Of a stretch of DNA of 64,000 nt, positions 10,912 to 22,699 are shown piece by piece. The DNA is taken from NCBI GenBank assembly GCA_951217055.1, contig OX578281.1, positions 33,595,036-33,659,035 of the forward strand, in the 5' to 3' direction. Both the position numbers and the translations under genes were made by a program. This DNA comes from Gerris lacustris (taxonomy: Eukaryota; Arthropoda; Insecta; Hemiptera; Gerridae). Numbering within the stretch: position 1 is the stretch's first letter; each line of letters opens with the position of its first letter. The notes below the pieces were generated by a model, which worked only from the letters and a program-made list of their open reading frames with translations, was not told the DNA's origin and made no database searches.

Positions 10912-11310
10912 TTAGACCTATAATAATTCGGTGTGATTTATATGGGTTGTATTCTAGAATCCTTAAATGAAACCACTATAACTGAGTTCATGAAAATGCA
11001 CTTATTTTCAATAAACTTGCTAATATACTATCACCATCTGGACTGCTTCGCTTCACCCGTGAAATTATTTAAGAAGAATTGGATAGCAGAATTGAAGAAC
11101 AAGTTTAATATATATACATATATTTTATTTTAATATATTATGTTTAAAATATTAAGTTTAATATACATAGTAAGACCTCCAATTCGGTGTGGTTTATATG
11201 GGTTGTATTCTAAAATCCTTAAAAGAAACTACTATAACCGAGTTCATGAAAATGCACTTATTTTTATAAACTTGCTATTATACAATCACTAGTTGGTGAT
11301 ATTCTACAGA
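10912..11310 (+). repeat. Direct repeat pair, ~256 bp apart
   Basis: About 125 bases beginning near AATTCGGTGTG (10925) recur at 11181 with ~88-90% identity by eye, through CAATAAACTTGCTA and ATCAC. The unit is not recognised. Confidence 0.85.
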
Positions 11311-11395
11311 AATCTAGATATTGAATCAACAAAATAAGGTACTAGAAAGTATACTTTTCTTAGAACCTCTTCATCAGTTCCTAAGTCGAGGTAGA
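11311..11395 (-). repeat. Penelope-type terminal motif (weak)
   Basis: On the minus strand, GAACTGATGAAGAGGTTCT is followed by AAAGTATACTTTC. CTGATGA lies at 11371-11377. The same kind of segment occurs at 19,020, 41,690 and 49,160. A GAAA is not well placed, so this copy is degenerate. Confidence 0.35.
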
Positions 11396-11499
11396 AGGAA
11401 GAAATTCCATCCTGACCCAGCACACGACTAGAATATAGATCTAGGATGAATCTCAGTTGGTAACTCAGCGCGTGATCTTTGCAATTCTATAACAACTTA

Positions 11500-13125
11500 G
11501 ACAACTTTTTGAATTACAAATACAAAGCTCTTCTTCCATTCCTAAAAAAAATAAACTGATGCAATACCTCTATTTAAAAATGAAAATTGGCTAAATGCCG
11601 TGACATCTTAAAGATTAACTAATAAAATGTAAAGATATCATTACAGTATTTTTAGGGTCTCTCTTTATAAAAGTGACGTTTCTCACAAATAATATAACAA
11701 CTATTTAAAAGAGATTTAGTGACATTACTCGAACATACATCCACCCAAGAATTAAAGTTACATTCAACTTTTTATAACATATTAAACATACTTACTAAGC
11801 AATATATTTTGTGAACGGAGTTTTCTATGATTTATAGCAATAAATTAAGTGTAAATACTATGCAAAGTCAAGGGCTTGTATAAATACACATTCAGGACGT
11901 TTGCGGTTTCCAGCATATGTTAAAACTTACTGCTTTTAGTTGTAATGGCACAGAGGTATTACTAATTGTGGGTGAATTGTATTTTAAGTACCTCAAAAAA
12001 ACTTTTATCCTCAATTATACTTAAGAGAGCATACATTTAATAACAAAAAAATATCTAGGAGTTTAGAATTGATACAGATATTGTTTGTTGACCCAATTGA
12101 AAATCTCGGCTTTGAGCTTATTCTTATTATAGGCACTTTTATTTGAATAAAAATCCACAGGGGAAATCTTTCTAGTGTTGTTAGCTCTACGAGTTCTGTT
12201 ATTAAAGACTAGTATAGATGTAATCTAATAAGTTTCTACTCGGTCTCAGAAAAGTTGTTATTGGTAACTCTTCCGTGTTTTTGTGTATTCTTGGTCTGGA
12301 GAATATTTCTCATAGTTTTATTGGAACCAAATGGAATATTGTGTGACAGTATGGTGCCACAGAGGAGCTGATGATACATATAAATATAAATAATAATTAT
12401 CGATGCAGATGTTTTATCTTTTCATCATTAAAAGGATTCCAGATGATGGTAGATTTTTTTATTTATTACTTATTAGTATACGTTTATTATAACACAAAAT
12501 ACAAATACATTATACAACGTACAAAATTACTTTGGAAATGTACCTCTAGGTAAGTTTCGTCTTTTAAACAAAATTATCCTTTAACAATAATAAAATAAAT
12601 AAAATAAAATAAGAAATTACTGAATAGAATTAAATAAAAATGTAAACCTTGTACTTATTTCATACTTTATAATGTAGTAATATAAGTAAATAAAAAAATT
12701 AGTCAATTAAAAAAGAGAGAGGACTATAAAGAAAATTGATATATTATCTCAAAAAATTGTTGATTATCAGAAAATGTAACTTACGTGAAAACAAAACAAC
12801 ATATTTTAATTTACTTTGAAGAGGAAAATATTATTTTTTATAATGAATATAAAAGTAATAAAAAATAATCGAAAAAAAAAATATATATATCTTTACAGAT
12901 AAGTAAAAGGAGGTTAATAATCAATAATATTTTATATTAACAACTAAACATGCAGGTAAAAAATAAAAATAAGACTAGCTATAAATAACAAGAAAACAAA
13001 TAATTTTTCTCTAGCTCTAAGAATTATTAGCGACGTAAGAAGGAATTTAATTTGTAATTGAAAATATAATGCGGGTAATTACAAATTAAGCTGACAAATA
13101 AAAGGTGCTTTAAGACATGTTTGAT
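11500..13125. other. Stretch without recognised feature
   Basis: AT-rich; only short frames without recognisable content. Confidence 0.5.
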
Positions 13126-13129
13126 TTTG

Positions 13130-13750
13130 TGGCTCTGTAATTCAGTGCGGCATTCGTGTAACTTACTAGAACTCTCCAGTCAGATCCATTTAACAAATTT
13201 AGATTTTCCTCTGAGTTTTAATTCGGGTTGTTGATGCTGAGTTCTTAGCTGGCTGAGGCTGGTGCATTTGGCTATAAATTTATGCAGATTCTCTGTGCAA
13301 GGTCTACTACACAATGGACAATCGAGTTGATTTTCCCTGCCCCATGGTTTGTAACTCAGTTCAACTATGTCTACTCTTAACTTTACTATATTCGTCCATC
13401 TAGCAGCCCTAAATCTTTGTGTGTAAAGATAGTGGTCCTGTGGGTTGAAGCAGAAGTATTTTACAGTGGGTGGCTTGTAATCTCTTCTAAACGCAATTTG
13501 AATCGAGACTTCTCCCCAACTGTCATCGCACTCAACACCTGATCTGATAGATCTCCCTAGTTTGCCACTTGGTCAACAACAGCATGTGATATAACACAGT
13601 ACTTGCTTAATAAAATAGACCATGAACATTTCTTTTTTTATTATAGCGAGGACCAATTGATTGAGAAGCCTAGAGTTGTCCATGTTAAACAAAACCCTCT
13701 TTATATATTGGACATGTAGCCGATATGAGTATAGGTACATAGTATTTAGG
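13130..13750 (-). pseudogene. Non-LTR retrotransposon C-terminal fragment
   Basis: On the minus strand, 13563 down to 13183 is open for 127 codons with no start ATG, so it is easily missed. It translates to ...AARWTNIVKLRVD... then CPLC-x3-C-x4-HKFIAKC, the Cys/His motif found after the reverse transcriptase in several non-LTR retrotransposons. Upstream, to about 13750, other frames give a tail related to the element at 29.2-30.7 kb (HVQYIKRVL here, HANYIIRVL there). The stop at 13180 falls shortly after KFVKWI. No reverse transcriptase core is present, so it is a 3' fragment. The clade cannot be named from this part. Confidence 0.65.
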
Positions 13751-13759
13751 TTGGTCTTG

Positions 13760-14335
13760 TAAAGTTGAAAGTAGTAAGTAAGTTGAAGTAATTTTGAATC
13801 TTAGTAAAAAATGTAATTGATGGTAGATTTAAGATGTCTAAGCATACTCTATATTTACCTACTCTTTCTTCTGGAAAAGAAATGGTGTCATCAACGCTCT
13901 CAACAGGCACTCAAGCATAATATCCCATTGCAGTAATTATATGCAAATATAATTATTATAGTCAACACACTCGATCTTCAAGACCATAATGTCCTTGAAT
14001 AATGCCAGTGAAAGGATATTCATCCATTTGAGAGTTCTACCCCATGTTATTTGGATAATAAAGGAAGTGACTACTATCCATCAAGGGTATACTTACTACG
14101 CATTTCCATAGAAAGGGAAGATGGAGCTTTATCCCCAAAAGGACTGAGGATAAGACCCTTAGAATCTGTGAAGGATTTAGAAGATGGAATGTCAAAAAAG
14201 GGAAGTTAAATATCCAGAGTTACCTAAAGTAGGAAGTCGATCAACCCTACTTAATAATTCAAGAATTTTTGTGGCACTTTAACTTCTACAAGAGTTATGC
14301 TAGCTCTAATAGAATTTAATCCTACCTAATAAACA
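13760..14335. other. Stretch without recognised feature
   Basis: No supported feature. Confidence 0.45.
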
Positions 14336-14339
14336 ACTA

Positions 14340-14560
14340 ACTGGTCGAGTGGAGCGAAGTCTGTGTTTCAACTTCTAGACTCAAGACTAGACCGTTTGGC
14401 ATTTCGTGTGTGTGTTTTTGTTACACAGTGAAACCCAAACGTGTTGTTCGATTTTCTTCAAACTTGGCATGGATGTTCCTTTAAGGCATGAAAGTCAACT
14501 TGTTAGTGCAAGAGATTGAAGATAATAAGGGATTTGAAATATTCTGGCATAATTTTGTCC
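14340..14560 (+). repeat. Possible fragment of a (GTCY)-type repeat
   Basis: TTCTTCAAACTTGGCATGGATG (split over ~14454-14475) resembles the ACTTTGAAATTTGGCATGTATG of element A and comparable parts of the 48-kb element. Both ends are unclear. Confidence 0.3.
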
Positions 14561-14904
14561 CATCAAAATATTTTACTTATAAAAAAGGAGGTAGCATGCA
14601 AAAAAGAGTCTGACTAACATCAACATTGAAGTTTGTGTTAAGTTAATATTTTGGTGCCTATTAAGAATATGTGGTCGGCCAAGTTCGTATGCGTGACATA
14701 GCTTGGTGATAGGCATTTGAAAAAAACAGACCGCGGTTAAAAGCGGCCATGTCCCACCATTTAGGGTGGGCAGTGTGATATTGATGATCCTGAATAAAAA
14801 ATTAGTTAGAAGACGAAAAATCATGTTAATTTTGAAGTACTGTGAAGTAATAATTGTAAAGAAGATTTGAAGAGCTTCAACAGTATGCACGTTATGAGTT
14901 TCGA

Positions 14905-15012
14905 CTTTTTTGACAGCGTGGGAAAATTGGGATGTGGAGCCAATAAAGAGGTCAGGGTTTTGAATTCTAGAGTATCGGGCCGGGGCCAACTAGGCAAACC
15001 AAAATGTCCCTG
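14905..15012 (+). repeat. Degenerate copy of the 39.9-kb MITE
   Basis: TGACAGCGTGGGAAAA, GTGGAGCCAAT and CTAGGCAAA occur in the same order as TGACAGCGCGGGAAAA, GGGGAGCCAAT and CCAGGCAAA at 39,930-40,020. The terminal repeats are lost. A 138-codon minus frame covers it but matches no family. Confidence 0.6.
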
Positions 15013-15014
15013 GC

Positions 15015-16040
15015 CGCCACCCCTCCCAAAGGCCTAGTGCCTTTATTTCATTACTCATATAAGTTCAAAACAATCATCATCTCAAAATAAAGTTCATCGT
15101 TTTCTTATCATGCTCTCACAATTCTACATGATTTACTCCAGACAAAAGTTTTTGAATTATAAATATAGTTCTCTACGAAAACAAGATGGCAAAGAATAAC
15201 AATTAATTATGATATAATAAATATTATATATTAGTTCAGGTGAAATATAATTTAACTTAAAAATATAAGTAATTCAATTTCTTATTAACCATACTCTTGT
15301 TGATGCATATAATATTAATTTATATAAATGAATTATTAAATTGGTTTTTAATTGAAAGAGAAAACATTTAATGATTTGAAATTGAAGACATCCAAAAATT
15401 AAATGAGAGCTCGAAATCCCTTATTTATATGATTTATATTTAAACAATTAAAAGTATTAAATAAATAATTTAAATGTTGTTTGTTGATACCAACACACAC
15501 TATCCAATAATAATATTTTTCTGTTATAATAATTTTACATGTTTTGAATTTTAAATTAGATATTCCGGGTGGATGAAAATAAATATTTCCTTAAGTTATA
15601 ATAAAGAAAGTAAAGATGAACAACTTTTCTTTGTCTAAGTAAACAAATTTCCGTGATAATAATAATGACATTTTTGTTTGCGTTAACTTTTACATTAAGT
15701 AGAACAAGGTTAAAAGAAAAATAAAGTTTCATATTTATAAAGTTATGAACGAATTTCGAGGTAAAACCCCTGCTTAATTCTATTTAATTTTTTTTTTTAA
15801 TTTTGTGTTTTTTCTTACAATAGAAGCGGGTTTCTTTACAATATAAACCGATCATTTTATTGAATAGCCACGTATAGCATTACTGGTTTCAAAAGAATGG
15901 TTGATATTTGAAATTATTTAGTACACCTCCTTTCACTTTGTGTTGTGGTAATACGAATTACACATGAGAAGCCAATGTTTCTTTGTCTAATAAAAGTGTA
16001 TGCTGCAAATCGTTTCTTTGCTATGACAAACTTAACTCTA
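15015..16040. other. Stretch without recognised feature
   Basis: AT-rich, no supported feature. Confidence 0.5.
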
Positions 16041-16052
16041 CAACGACACACT

Positions 16053-16187
16053 GGGGTCCCACAGACCCCATGCAAACTATAATTGAGTTTTATTTGTATT
16101 ACTCTAAACCTAGACTCCCTTTTAATTTACCTTTGCACTGATAATAAGAATACCCATTAGAATTAGAGTTGGGGTCAAATAGACCCC
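16053..16187. repeat. Two GGGGTC-N5-GACCCC palindromes
   Basis: GGGGTC-ccaca-GACCCC at 16053-16069 and GGGGTC-aaata-GACCCC at 16171-16187. A degenerate third is GGGGTC-tcact-GAACCA at 16686. They may be subterminal motifs of an old DNA transposon; its ends are not visible. Confidence 0.6.
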
Positions 16188-16189
16188 TG

Positions 16190-17560
16190 TGTGCTATGTA
16201 CGTAATTGTTTCATATCCCACTGTTAATTGTCTAAATTTATTATTGTATTAAAAAACTTATTTTATATATTTTATTTGGCAGCTGACATTTTTAAAACTG
16301 TCAAAAGTTCCAAGATAAAACTTTTATTACTATTAGTAGACATATGTATATATATAACTTTGTCAAATTGAAGGTTCAGTGGATCTAAGTAAAGAATTAA
16401 GGCAAAAAAATGTTTAACTTGGACAAAATATGTAAGAATGCTAAAAAATTGTTTTATAATTTTTGTTTCTGTTTTCTGTAAAACAACTCTTAATATAATT
16501 ATATGTATATGAAAAAAAAAATATTAACCCAATCTAACGATATGTATACTATTTAATTTTAAAATCCTTATTTGTTTTGGTCAAAATTAAATGGTATAGT
16601 TAGTATGACAAATTATGTTTAAACAAATATATAAATAAATAAAAAAGGAAAATGATTATTAATTAATTTAACCCATTAATTAATTGGGGTCTCACTGAAC
16701 CATGAGTGGAGTTTACTTAAAAAATAGTGCCGTTCTAGGGAAAGGTAGTTTTGTTTAACTTTCTTTGCATTCCTCGTTTCATTAATCTTGATTTGAATTA
16801 AAACCCATTCTGTTGCATTGCATTTGTTTTTATTGAAACTTTTCCCCTTTATTATTCCAAACATTCAATAAACTCGTCTAAATATACTTATTGTCGTATA
16901 ATTTGTGAATTATCAATTATAACTTGCCTACAGTGACGTTAGCTTTTTTGTTGGCTTATCATGTAACTTCTAACTAGTGTTGTTATTGTTAACTAGTGTG
17001 TTATACTTACCGAGACATTGTAACCATCGGAACACCTAGGACCTGGAACCTCATCAGGAGATACCAATCGCAAAATTCATAACATTGGTTAATATTATAA
17101 AATATTAAATAAATATTATAAAATATAGATGATTAAAAGGCCAAGCTTATATCATTTGAATGTGAAGAAATATGGCTAAAGCCTAATACTATATACATGA
17201 AAGAAAAATTCCATTCTCTACAAGTTTTTTTTATGGTAAGAAGTGTATAATTTGAGAATTTTAAGGATTATGGGCTGCAGAGCCCGAAAAAGGGGATAAA
17301 ATAAAGTTCCTTCTCTAAATGGAGAGAGGAACCGAAAATATATAAAATTATAAAGGAACGACTTACTTCGTCTTGATTCAGCCGTCAACTGTTTAGTCAG
17401 TCTGGGCTACGTTACTAGTACAGTTATTCACCAGGTGGCAGCACCGAACGGATTGTTTGTAAAAGATTATGACAACTGTCTTCCGTAAGAGAGCGTAAGC
17501 TTATACTCTGAAGCGCCATGAAATATAGATAAATTAGGAAATAAAATATAAATAAAGAAA
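16190..17560. other. Stretch without recognised gene
   Basis: Holds the third GGGGTC site (16686) and a small hairpin GTTCC-t-TCTCT/AGAGA-GGAAC at ~17309-17336; otherwise nothing. Confidence 0.45.
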
Positions 17561-17569
17561 TAGGGGTGG

Positions 17570-18235
17570 AAGGATGTCAGGTTCCGACAAGGATAAACGT
17601 CCAAAAATGATGTTATATTAATGATCTTTAATAAAAGATTAAATTGATGTTTTTTTTTTGTGAATATCTCGAAAACGAACCTGTTCCGGATCCATATTTA
17701 TAGGATGTTTTTTTTCATCGTCAAATTTCCTCTAAAAACCCGAAGTATGGCGGTTTCGTTCAGGGAAAACTTTTTTGCTTTTGTAAGAAATGGTTGAGAT
17801 CCTGTCCGAATAATTTCACGCCTGGTAACATTCAACCCACCATAATTCAAAAACTAGTCCGTTGATCTTAAACTTTAATTATACCATTCGAAAGCTTAAA
17901 TCAGGTGTTTTTCCTGAATTAACCACACTTCTAACATCCCTCAATAAGGAAAACAAAGCTGTGGAAATTCGTGGTTAAATTTTAAAAATCGTAATTTTTA
18001 AATGTTACAGGACTTAAAAGATGCATGGCAGCTGATTATTATAAAATCAATGTGTGATTCTGAAAGGTTTTTTTATTGCCTTTAAAATTGTTCTGTAGCC
18101 CAAAATCTCTTTCTCTTATAGTTTTTGAGATATTATGCAAATTTTTGGACATTTTCTTATACCACTCGTGTCCACCAAAACTGGTGGTGAATCCACCAGT
18201 TTCGTTATGACATTTTATCGCGGGTCATTCAATAT
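17570..18235 (+). mobile_element. Tc1-like MITE family, copy 1
   Basis: Shares long segments with 54,147-54,916: GATAAACG.CCAAAAATG, AATATCT..AAAACGAA.CTGTTCC, and CAAAAACTAGTCCGTTGATC followed by TTAAACTTTAATTATA. Ends are decayed (GGATGTCAGG on the left, CGGGTCATTC on the right). No coding capacity. Confidence 0.7.
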
Positions 18236-18439
18236 ATAACTTTGTAATGGTCTATAGTCTTATTCGTTAATGTAGGTGCTAATTAATTATAATCTAGACA
18301 TAAATTGTAAGAAAACATGTATTTCCGCTAAGTAAATTTAAATTTCAAAGCATTGTTTCAGAAATCATTGATGATATCACCCAAATTTTGATAATTTTCT
18401 TTAACTTTTTCTACCAATAATGGTTTTTAAAATTTAAAT

Positions 18440-18960
18440 TTAATTTGGCAAGAGGCATTCCCTTTTTTTAAATTCTTCTTCTTAGCGTCCTTCCAGTTAT
18501 ATTTGAAAATAACTCGCTTTTATCTTACAGTTTTCTTTTTGTTTCAGCTGTTTCCGTTTCTGCTATGCATTTTTCTTTGGTCCTTCTAAGCCAAATAAAA
18601 CAGCCAAAAAAAAGAAAGGTCCTGACAGATTCAGAGCTACTAACTCTAGGCTGCTAGTCAAATGTTGACTTTAGGACCTTTCTTAACTCCGAACTCGACT
18701 TTTTACCCTTTTTTCAAAAGAATAAAAGGAAGAAAGAAAAAAAAGGGTTTTTGAGTTGGTCCTCGTTCTTCGTTGTCCTCGTTATTCGTTGTAGATCTTG
18801 AGGTTGTATTCCCTTTTTTTTTTAAGTGGCCTTCTACGTTAAAACCGAAAAAAGCCAAACTTTTAGAAGGAAATAATTGAATTTTCACAATCAGGTCAAG
18901 TTTACTTTTTATGTTCAGCATTGCCTTTCTTTTCTATTTACCCTTGAGCTATTTGTCATT
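18440..18960 (+). repeat. Dispersed repeat, inverted partner at 26.3 kb
   Basis: CTAGTCAAATGTTGACTTTAGGA near 18655 and the preceding GGTCCTGACAGAT recur on the minus strand at 26,280-26,490 in the same order. The class is unknown. Confidence 0.6.
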
Positions 18961-18984
18961 AAAAAAAAAAGTAAAAATGAATTT

Positions 18985-19070
18985 TTTATACTTTAAGTAA
19001 AATATATAAAAACGAAGCAATAGAAAGTTCTTTATACGAACTTTCATCAGTGTTTATAAAATTACTAGTA
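18985..19070 (-). repeat. Penelope-type terminal motif with hairpin
   Basis: On the minus strand, CTGATGA (19044-19050) runs into the hairpin GAAAGTTC-gtataaa-GAACTTTC, then CTATTGCTTCGTTTTTATA. This arrangement is typical of Penelope-like element termini as I remember them; there is no GAAA box straight after the stem. Confidence 0.4.
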
Positions 19071-19079
19071 GAAACAATA

Positions 19080-19440
19080 ATCTCTCAAATCAACCATAGA
19101 GAAATGATACTGAATATGGATTAATCACTTTTGTAGTAAAAAAGGACTACAATTTATCTTTCTTTTACATAAATTTCTTGCTTTTACATACAATTAGCCT
19201 AAAATATACCCCCCTCTGATTTGGACTTCACCTCAATTATATGGGGCTTGATTACCTCATAATTAACCCATATTTCTATGATTCCTTACCATTTGGATCG
19301 AACTTAAAAAAAAAAAAAAAAAATACTTTCTCTTATTTTGAGGAAGTAAAAAAGAACTACTGTATGTGAATACTTATAACAAAAGAAATGCTACTAGAAT
19401 ATTTGGAAATTATTATCTTAAAAGTTTTGTGTCAAAACGA
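19080..19440. other. Stretch without recognised feature
   Basis: Contains an A18 run at ~19305-19322; nothing else. Confidence 0.5.
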
Positions 19441-19557
19441 TATTTCTACTACCACTTTCTGTGTATATACGTTCTTTCTACTACTTCTTTATGTTTATAC
19501 GTTCTTTCTACTACTACTTTTTGTTTATACGTTATTTCTACATCTATTTTCTGGTTA
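19441..19557 (+). repeat. 30-bp tandem repeat, four units
   Basis: Units start at 19441, 19471, 19501 and 19531 and share TTTCTACTAC and TTTATACGTT. Because the period is a multiple of three, two frames stay open across it and give a 10-residue repeat, without other evidence for coding. Confidence 0.85.
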
Positions 19558-20300
19558 TAAAATGTGTGATAAAGGAGGGGTGATACCATCTTGCTGATTC
19601 AGTTGTCTAGAAGTGTTAACTTAAGAGACGAGCCAAGAAACACGATGTTACATATTAACAAAACAAATCTGCCGTTTCAAACGTCTAAAAAAGTTAAATT
19701 TATAATGTTTTAAATATTTAAAATCCATTATAATTTAATTTAATTTTCTAAAAAAAAAAAAAAATGAAAATACAATGAACTGAGGCCTGACAAAGATCAA
19801 AGATTATATTTGAAATAAAAAACTTTTATATTTCTTGGAATTATTTTGTTTTTGTTTTCCTTTAATACTTCAAACGCTTTTCTTTAAAGGTATTTTAAAA
19901 TGAGAAGTATTAAAAGTCCTTTAAAGTCATAACAAGGGGTTTCAACTTTCTTTTATAAACCCGTTAATCGAATTTAGCTATACATTTCCATAACGATGTT
20001 GGCATCTTTTTTTTCACAAAAATATTATTTTTAAATTTTTAAAATTCTTTATATTAACTTCGATTATGATTTTTGCATGTCACGTATCGTCAAAATATTT
20101 GGAAGGATCATTATCCATCTTCCAGGCATCCAATCGAGCTGAAAATTGGAGCATAGACTCCTCATCAATACAAAAACATTCTATTTATTAACAGATTAAC
20201 TTGCCGGTGACTGACACAATGAAAATTCAATTATATAATGGATTTTTTTATTTTATTATTTGTTATTTTGTTTATAAGCTATTATTATTCTTATAAATAG
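19558..20300. other. Stretch without recognised feature
   Basis: No supported feature. Confidence 0.5.
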
Positions 20301-20301
20301 C

Positions 20302-20546
20302 AATATTCTTATTGCAATAGAATACTGAGAGATCTTTTAATTAGTTCTGCTCTATGCAACAATATATGTTGCTTTAAATTTGGATATTACCTAGAATAAA
20401 TAGGTAATATTCTTATAATATAATATAATATTCTTGTCTTATATATATAATATTCTTATTGCAATAGAATACTGAGAGATCTTTTTATTAGTCCTGCTCT
20501 ATGCAACGATAATATGTTACCTACAATAAATGAGGTAATTATTGGA
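20302..20546 (+). repeat. Direct duplication, 147 bp apart
   Basis: ATTCTTATTGCAATAGAATACTGAGAGATC and following bases to TGAGGTAAT recur with small changes; unit one starts at 20302, unit two at 20449. Confidence 0.85.
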
Positions 20547-20984
20547 ATAGCACTTAGCCTGATTACTACACTGTACCAAAACCAAGATGGAGTTAGTGTT
20601 TTGGGTTATACAAAGAAAATTAGCATGGCATCAAAGTGCTCTCTGGCTAGTTGACGACAAGTAAAACGTCTCTTATTCTTTCAGTTAACATTGTAAAATT
20701 TCCCCTATTATGTATTGTCAACTGTCATCAAAAAACTAAATGAGTCATGTCATGTCATGTCATATTTTTGTCTGTCGCTTTTCAAATCTAAATGTGTTCT
20801 AATCTTTAACAAGTTAACAATCTTTAACTCAGTTAAAAAGTAAAAACTAATTGCACTCCTGTCCATGCGTCTACTATAGTGGTGGAGGGGGTATTCCATC
20901 GTGTCTCCGATGGTGCTACACTCCCTCCTCTATTAAAAAAGTGGTAGTAATAGCCCTACCACTATTTTATTGACATAACCAAAT

Positions 20985-21250
20985 TTACCATCGCTTAATC
21001 GGGCGGCCGCGTGGTTAGAGGAACTGGCTCTAAGCTCAGCAAGTCGTTGGTTCAAAACTCATGTAGGTCTGAATATTTTTTACAGGTACATGCGGGAGGT
21101 GCCTCTTTTCCCTCCTTTCCTCTTAAGACTCTTTTAGGGCGTCACTGTCTATTCTAAACAGTAAGGAGGAGGTTCTACCCCACTCTAACCTTAACAATGC
21201 TCATGAAAGTTTGTTAAAGGTTGGCCAAAAAGTGATGGCAATCTAAGGAG
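20985..21250 (+). repeat. tRNA-Leu-like SINE head
   Basis: 21001-21070 has box A GTGGTTAGAGG (21011-21021), an anticodon-like arm CTGGC-TCTAAGC (TAA, leucine) and box B GGTTCAAAACTC (21049-21060). The acceptor stem does not close, so it is not a working tRNA. The ~170 bases downstream are unlike the other SINE family in this window, so this may be a second family or a lone tRNA relic. Confidence 0.5.
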
Positions 21251-21254
21251 TGTG

Positions 21255-22125
21255 CTACTGTTGCTTTTTGTCATGAATAGTCAGTTTTTAATGAAGTCAC
21301 ACAAAAAACACATCTAAAACATGTACACTTATATTTTTACTACTTATTGAGGTCAATATACTGATCAATTCAACCAGTTTGAATGTTTGTTTTGTATCTT
21401 AACTACTATTACCAGTTTTTCTTCATTCTTAAGAGTGTACGAAATAATTTGTTGCCACAAATTACTCTGTCCATTCTAATATCTAGACTTTTATAAAAAT
21501 ATCATATCATTTCTAGGCTAAAAAAAAAAGAAAGCGCTTAATAGTCACTTAGTAGAAGTACTATAAGCCTAGAAATCCTTTACATTAAAACGAAAATATG
21601 TTTTCCCGTAGCACCTGCTCTCCTATTTCTATTAAGGTTATTATATTTTTTATCTTTCTTCTTTTTATATAGAAATTGTTGTTGTCGGGGACCCCTTTTT
21701 TTCAAGCTTTTAATTAACTTCACGTGTTTGTCCGGGACAAATCTAGTAACTTAGATCGGACTCACTTCCCGATATCCTAGAAAGGTGAAATTTGCTTGGT
21801 TTATGTTTTTCGCGTGTTAAATTTGCTCGGTTTATGTTTATGGCTTAAATGACAATACAATTATCAGTCATTGGTTTGTATTAGACCAGTTGGTTCTTCT
21901 ACTATTTCTACTATATCGGCTCTTTCCGTTTTTAGTAGGGTTTCTTTTAATTATTTATGTTGGGGAATTTTCCTAGGAAGATGCACTACTGGTTTTTCTG
22001 AAGTGTATAATTAATTTTATTGAAATTTTACCTCATACAATAAAATTTAATACTTCAGTTTCCATTTTATTGAAAAAGGGATTTCTTTTTATGTTACAAT
22101 ATTATCTAAAACTTTATTTATATTA
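21255..22125. other. Stretch without recognised feature
   Basis: AT-rich; contains a near-repeat of TTTGCT.GGTTTATGTTT at ~21790 and ~21825. Confidence 0.45.
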
Positions 22126-22129
22126 TTAA

Positions 22130-22500
22130 TTTTGCTGACTTTCCTTATGAGATCTATATCTGTGCATCCTTGTAAACCAAGAATCTAAGGAGCGTTATAG
22201 CAAACTACAAGGCATTTCAACTTCTTAATTTATTTATTTTACTGGGCTGAGATATATATTTTGCCTCTACTTTGTAATTTCACACCAATATAAGTAGTTA
22301 AGCATTTATGCTTGGTAGGAATAATATTACTTATTTTTTTTTTTAAATCTGTTGTGAACTGTTCTAGTAATTCTCCATCTAATTGCTTACGTATGAAAAA
22401 TTTGAACCTTTCATATTCAATATTTCTTTTGGGCCAAAAATAATGCTCCAATTTGTCTAACAATTTGTGTAAACATATCCTGTTTTAAAAGCAAAATTAT
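22130..22500 (-). pseudogene. Ty3/gypsy gag and protease remnants
   Basis: The minus frame 22463-22239 (74 codons) reads LDKLEHYFWPKRN...YERFKFFIRKQ...EQFTTDLK, the pattern of the retrotransposon gag segment of gypsy-type elements (a helix-rich capsid region). Continuing on the minus strand, 22230-22130 gives ILGLQGCTDIDLIRKV after a TAG, a form of the end of the gypsy protease (LG...C..L.LI..V). The zinc-knuckle and protease core that normally lie between are absent, so this is a deleted relic. Its relation to the integrase piece at 1019 is unknown. Confidence 0.7.
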
Positions 22501-22554
22501 TGGAGATTAGTAATCCTTCGTTGCCAATCAGATGCAAAAGCTGTGCACTTTGTG

Positions 22555-22690
22555 TTCGCCTCGATATATGATTTTAATGAATATGAATTTTATTAAAATC
22601 GGCACAATAGTTTAGGCTTCTTGCGTCGGCACAAACTACAGACAATAAATAGACGACAGACATACATTTTTAAAAAACTTTGTTGGACTT
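22555..22690 (-). repeat. (GTCY)-family fragment
   Basis: Minus-strand GTATGTCTGTCGTC and GTGCCGATTTTAATAAAAT resemble the 48.4-48.5 kb part of the (GTCY)n element. Confidence 0.4.
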
Positions 22691-22699
22691 AGGGGACCT

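Noticed and set aside
14573..14989. 138-codon minus frame
   Set aside because: The start lies in a MITE copy and the rest matches nothing I know; no composition shift or homologous copy.
17440..17460. CTCF-like ACCAGGTGGCAGCACC
   Set aside because: A single short partial match without context; expected by chance.
20740..20765. CATGT repeat as CRISPR-like or satellite
   Set aside because: Only about four short units; no spacers. No CRISPR array anywhere in the window.
21001..21070. Functional tRNA-Leu gene
   Set aside because: Acceptor stem does not close and box B is degenerate.
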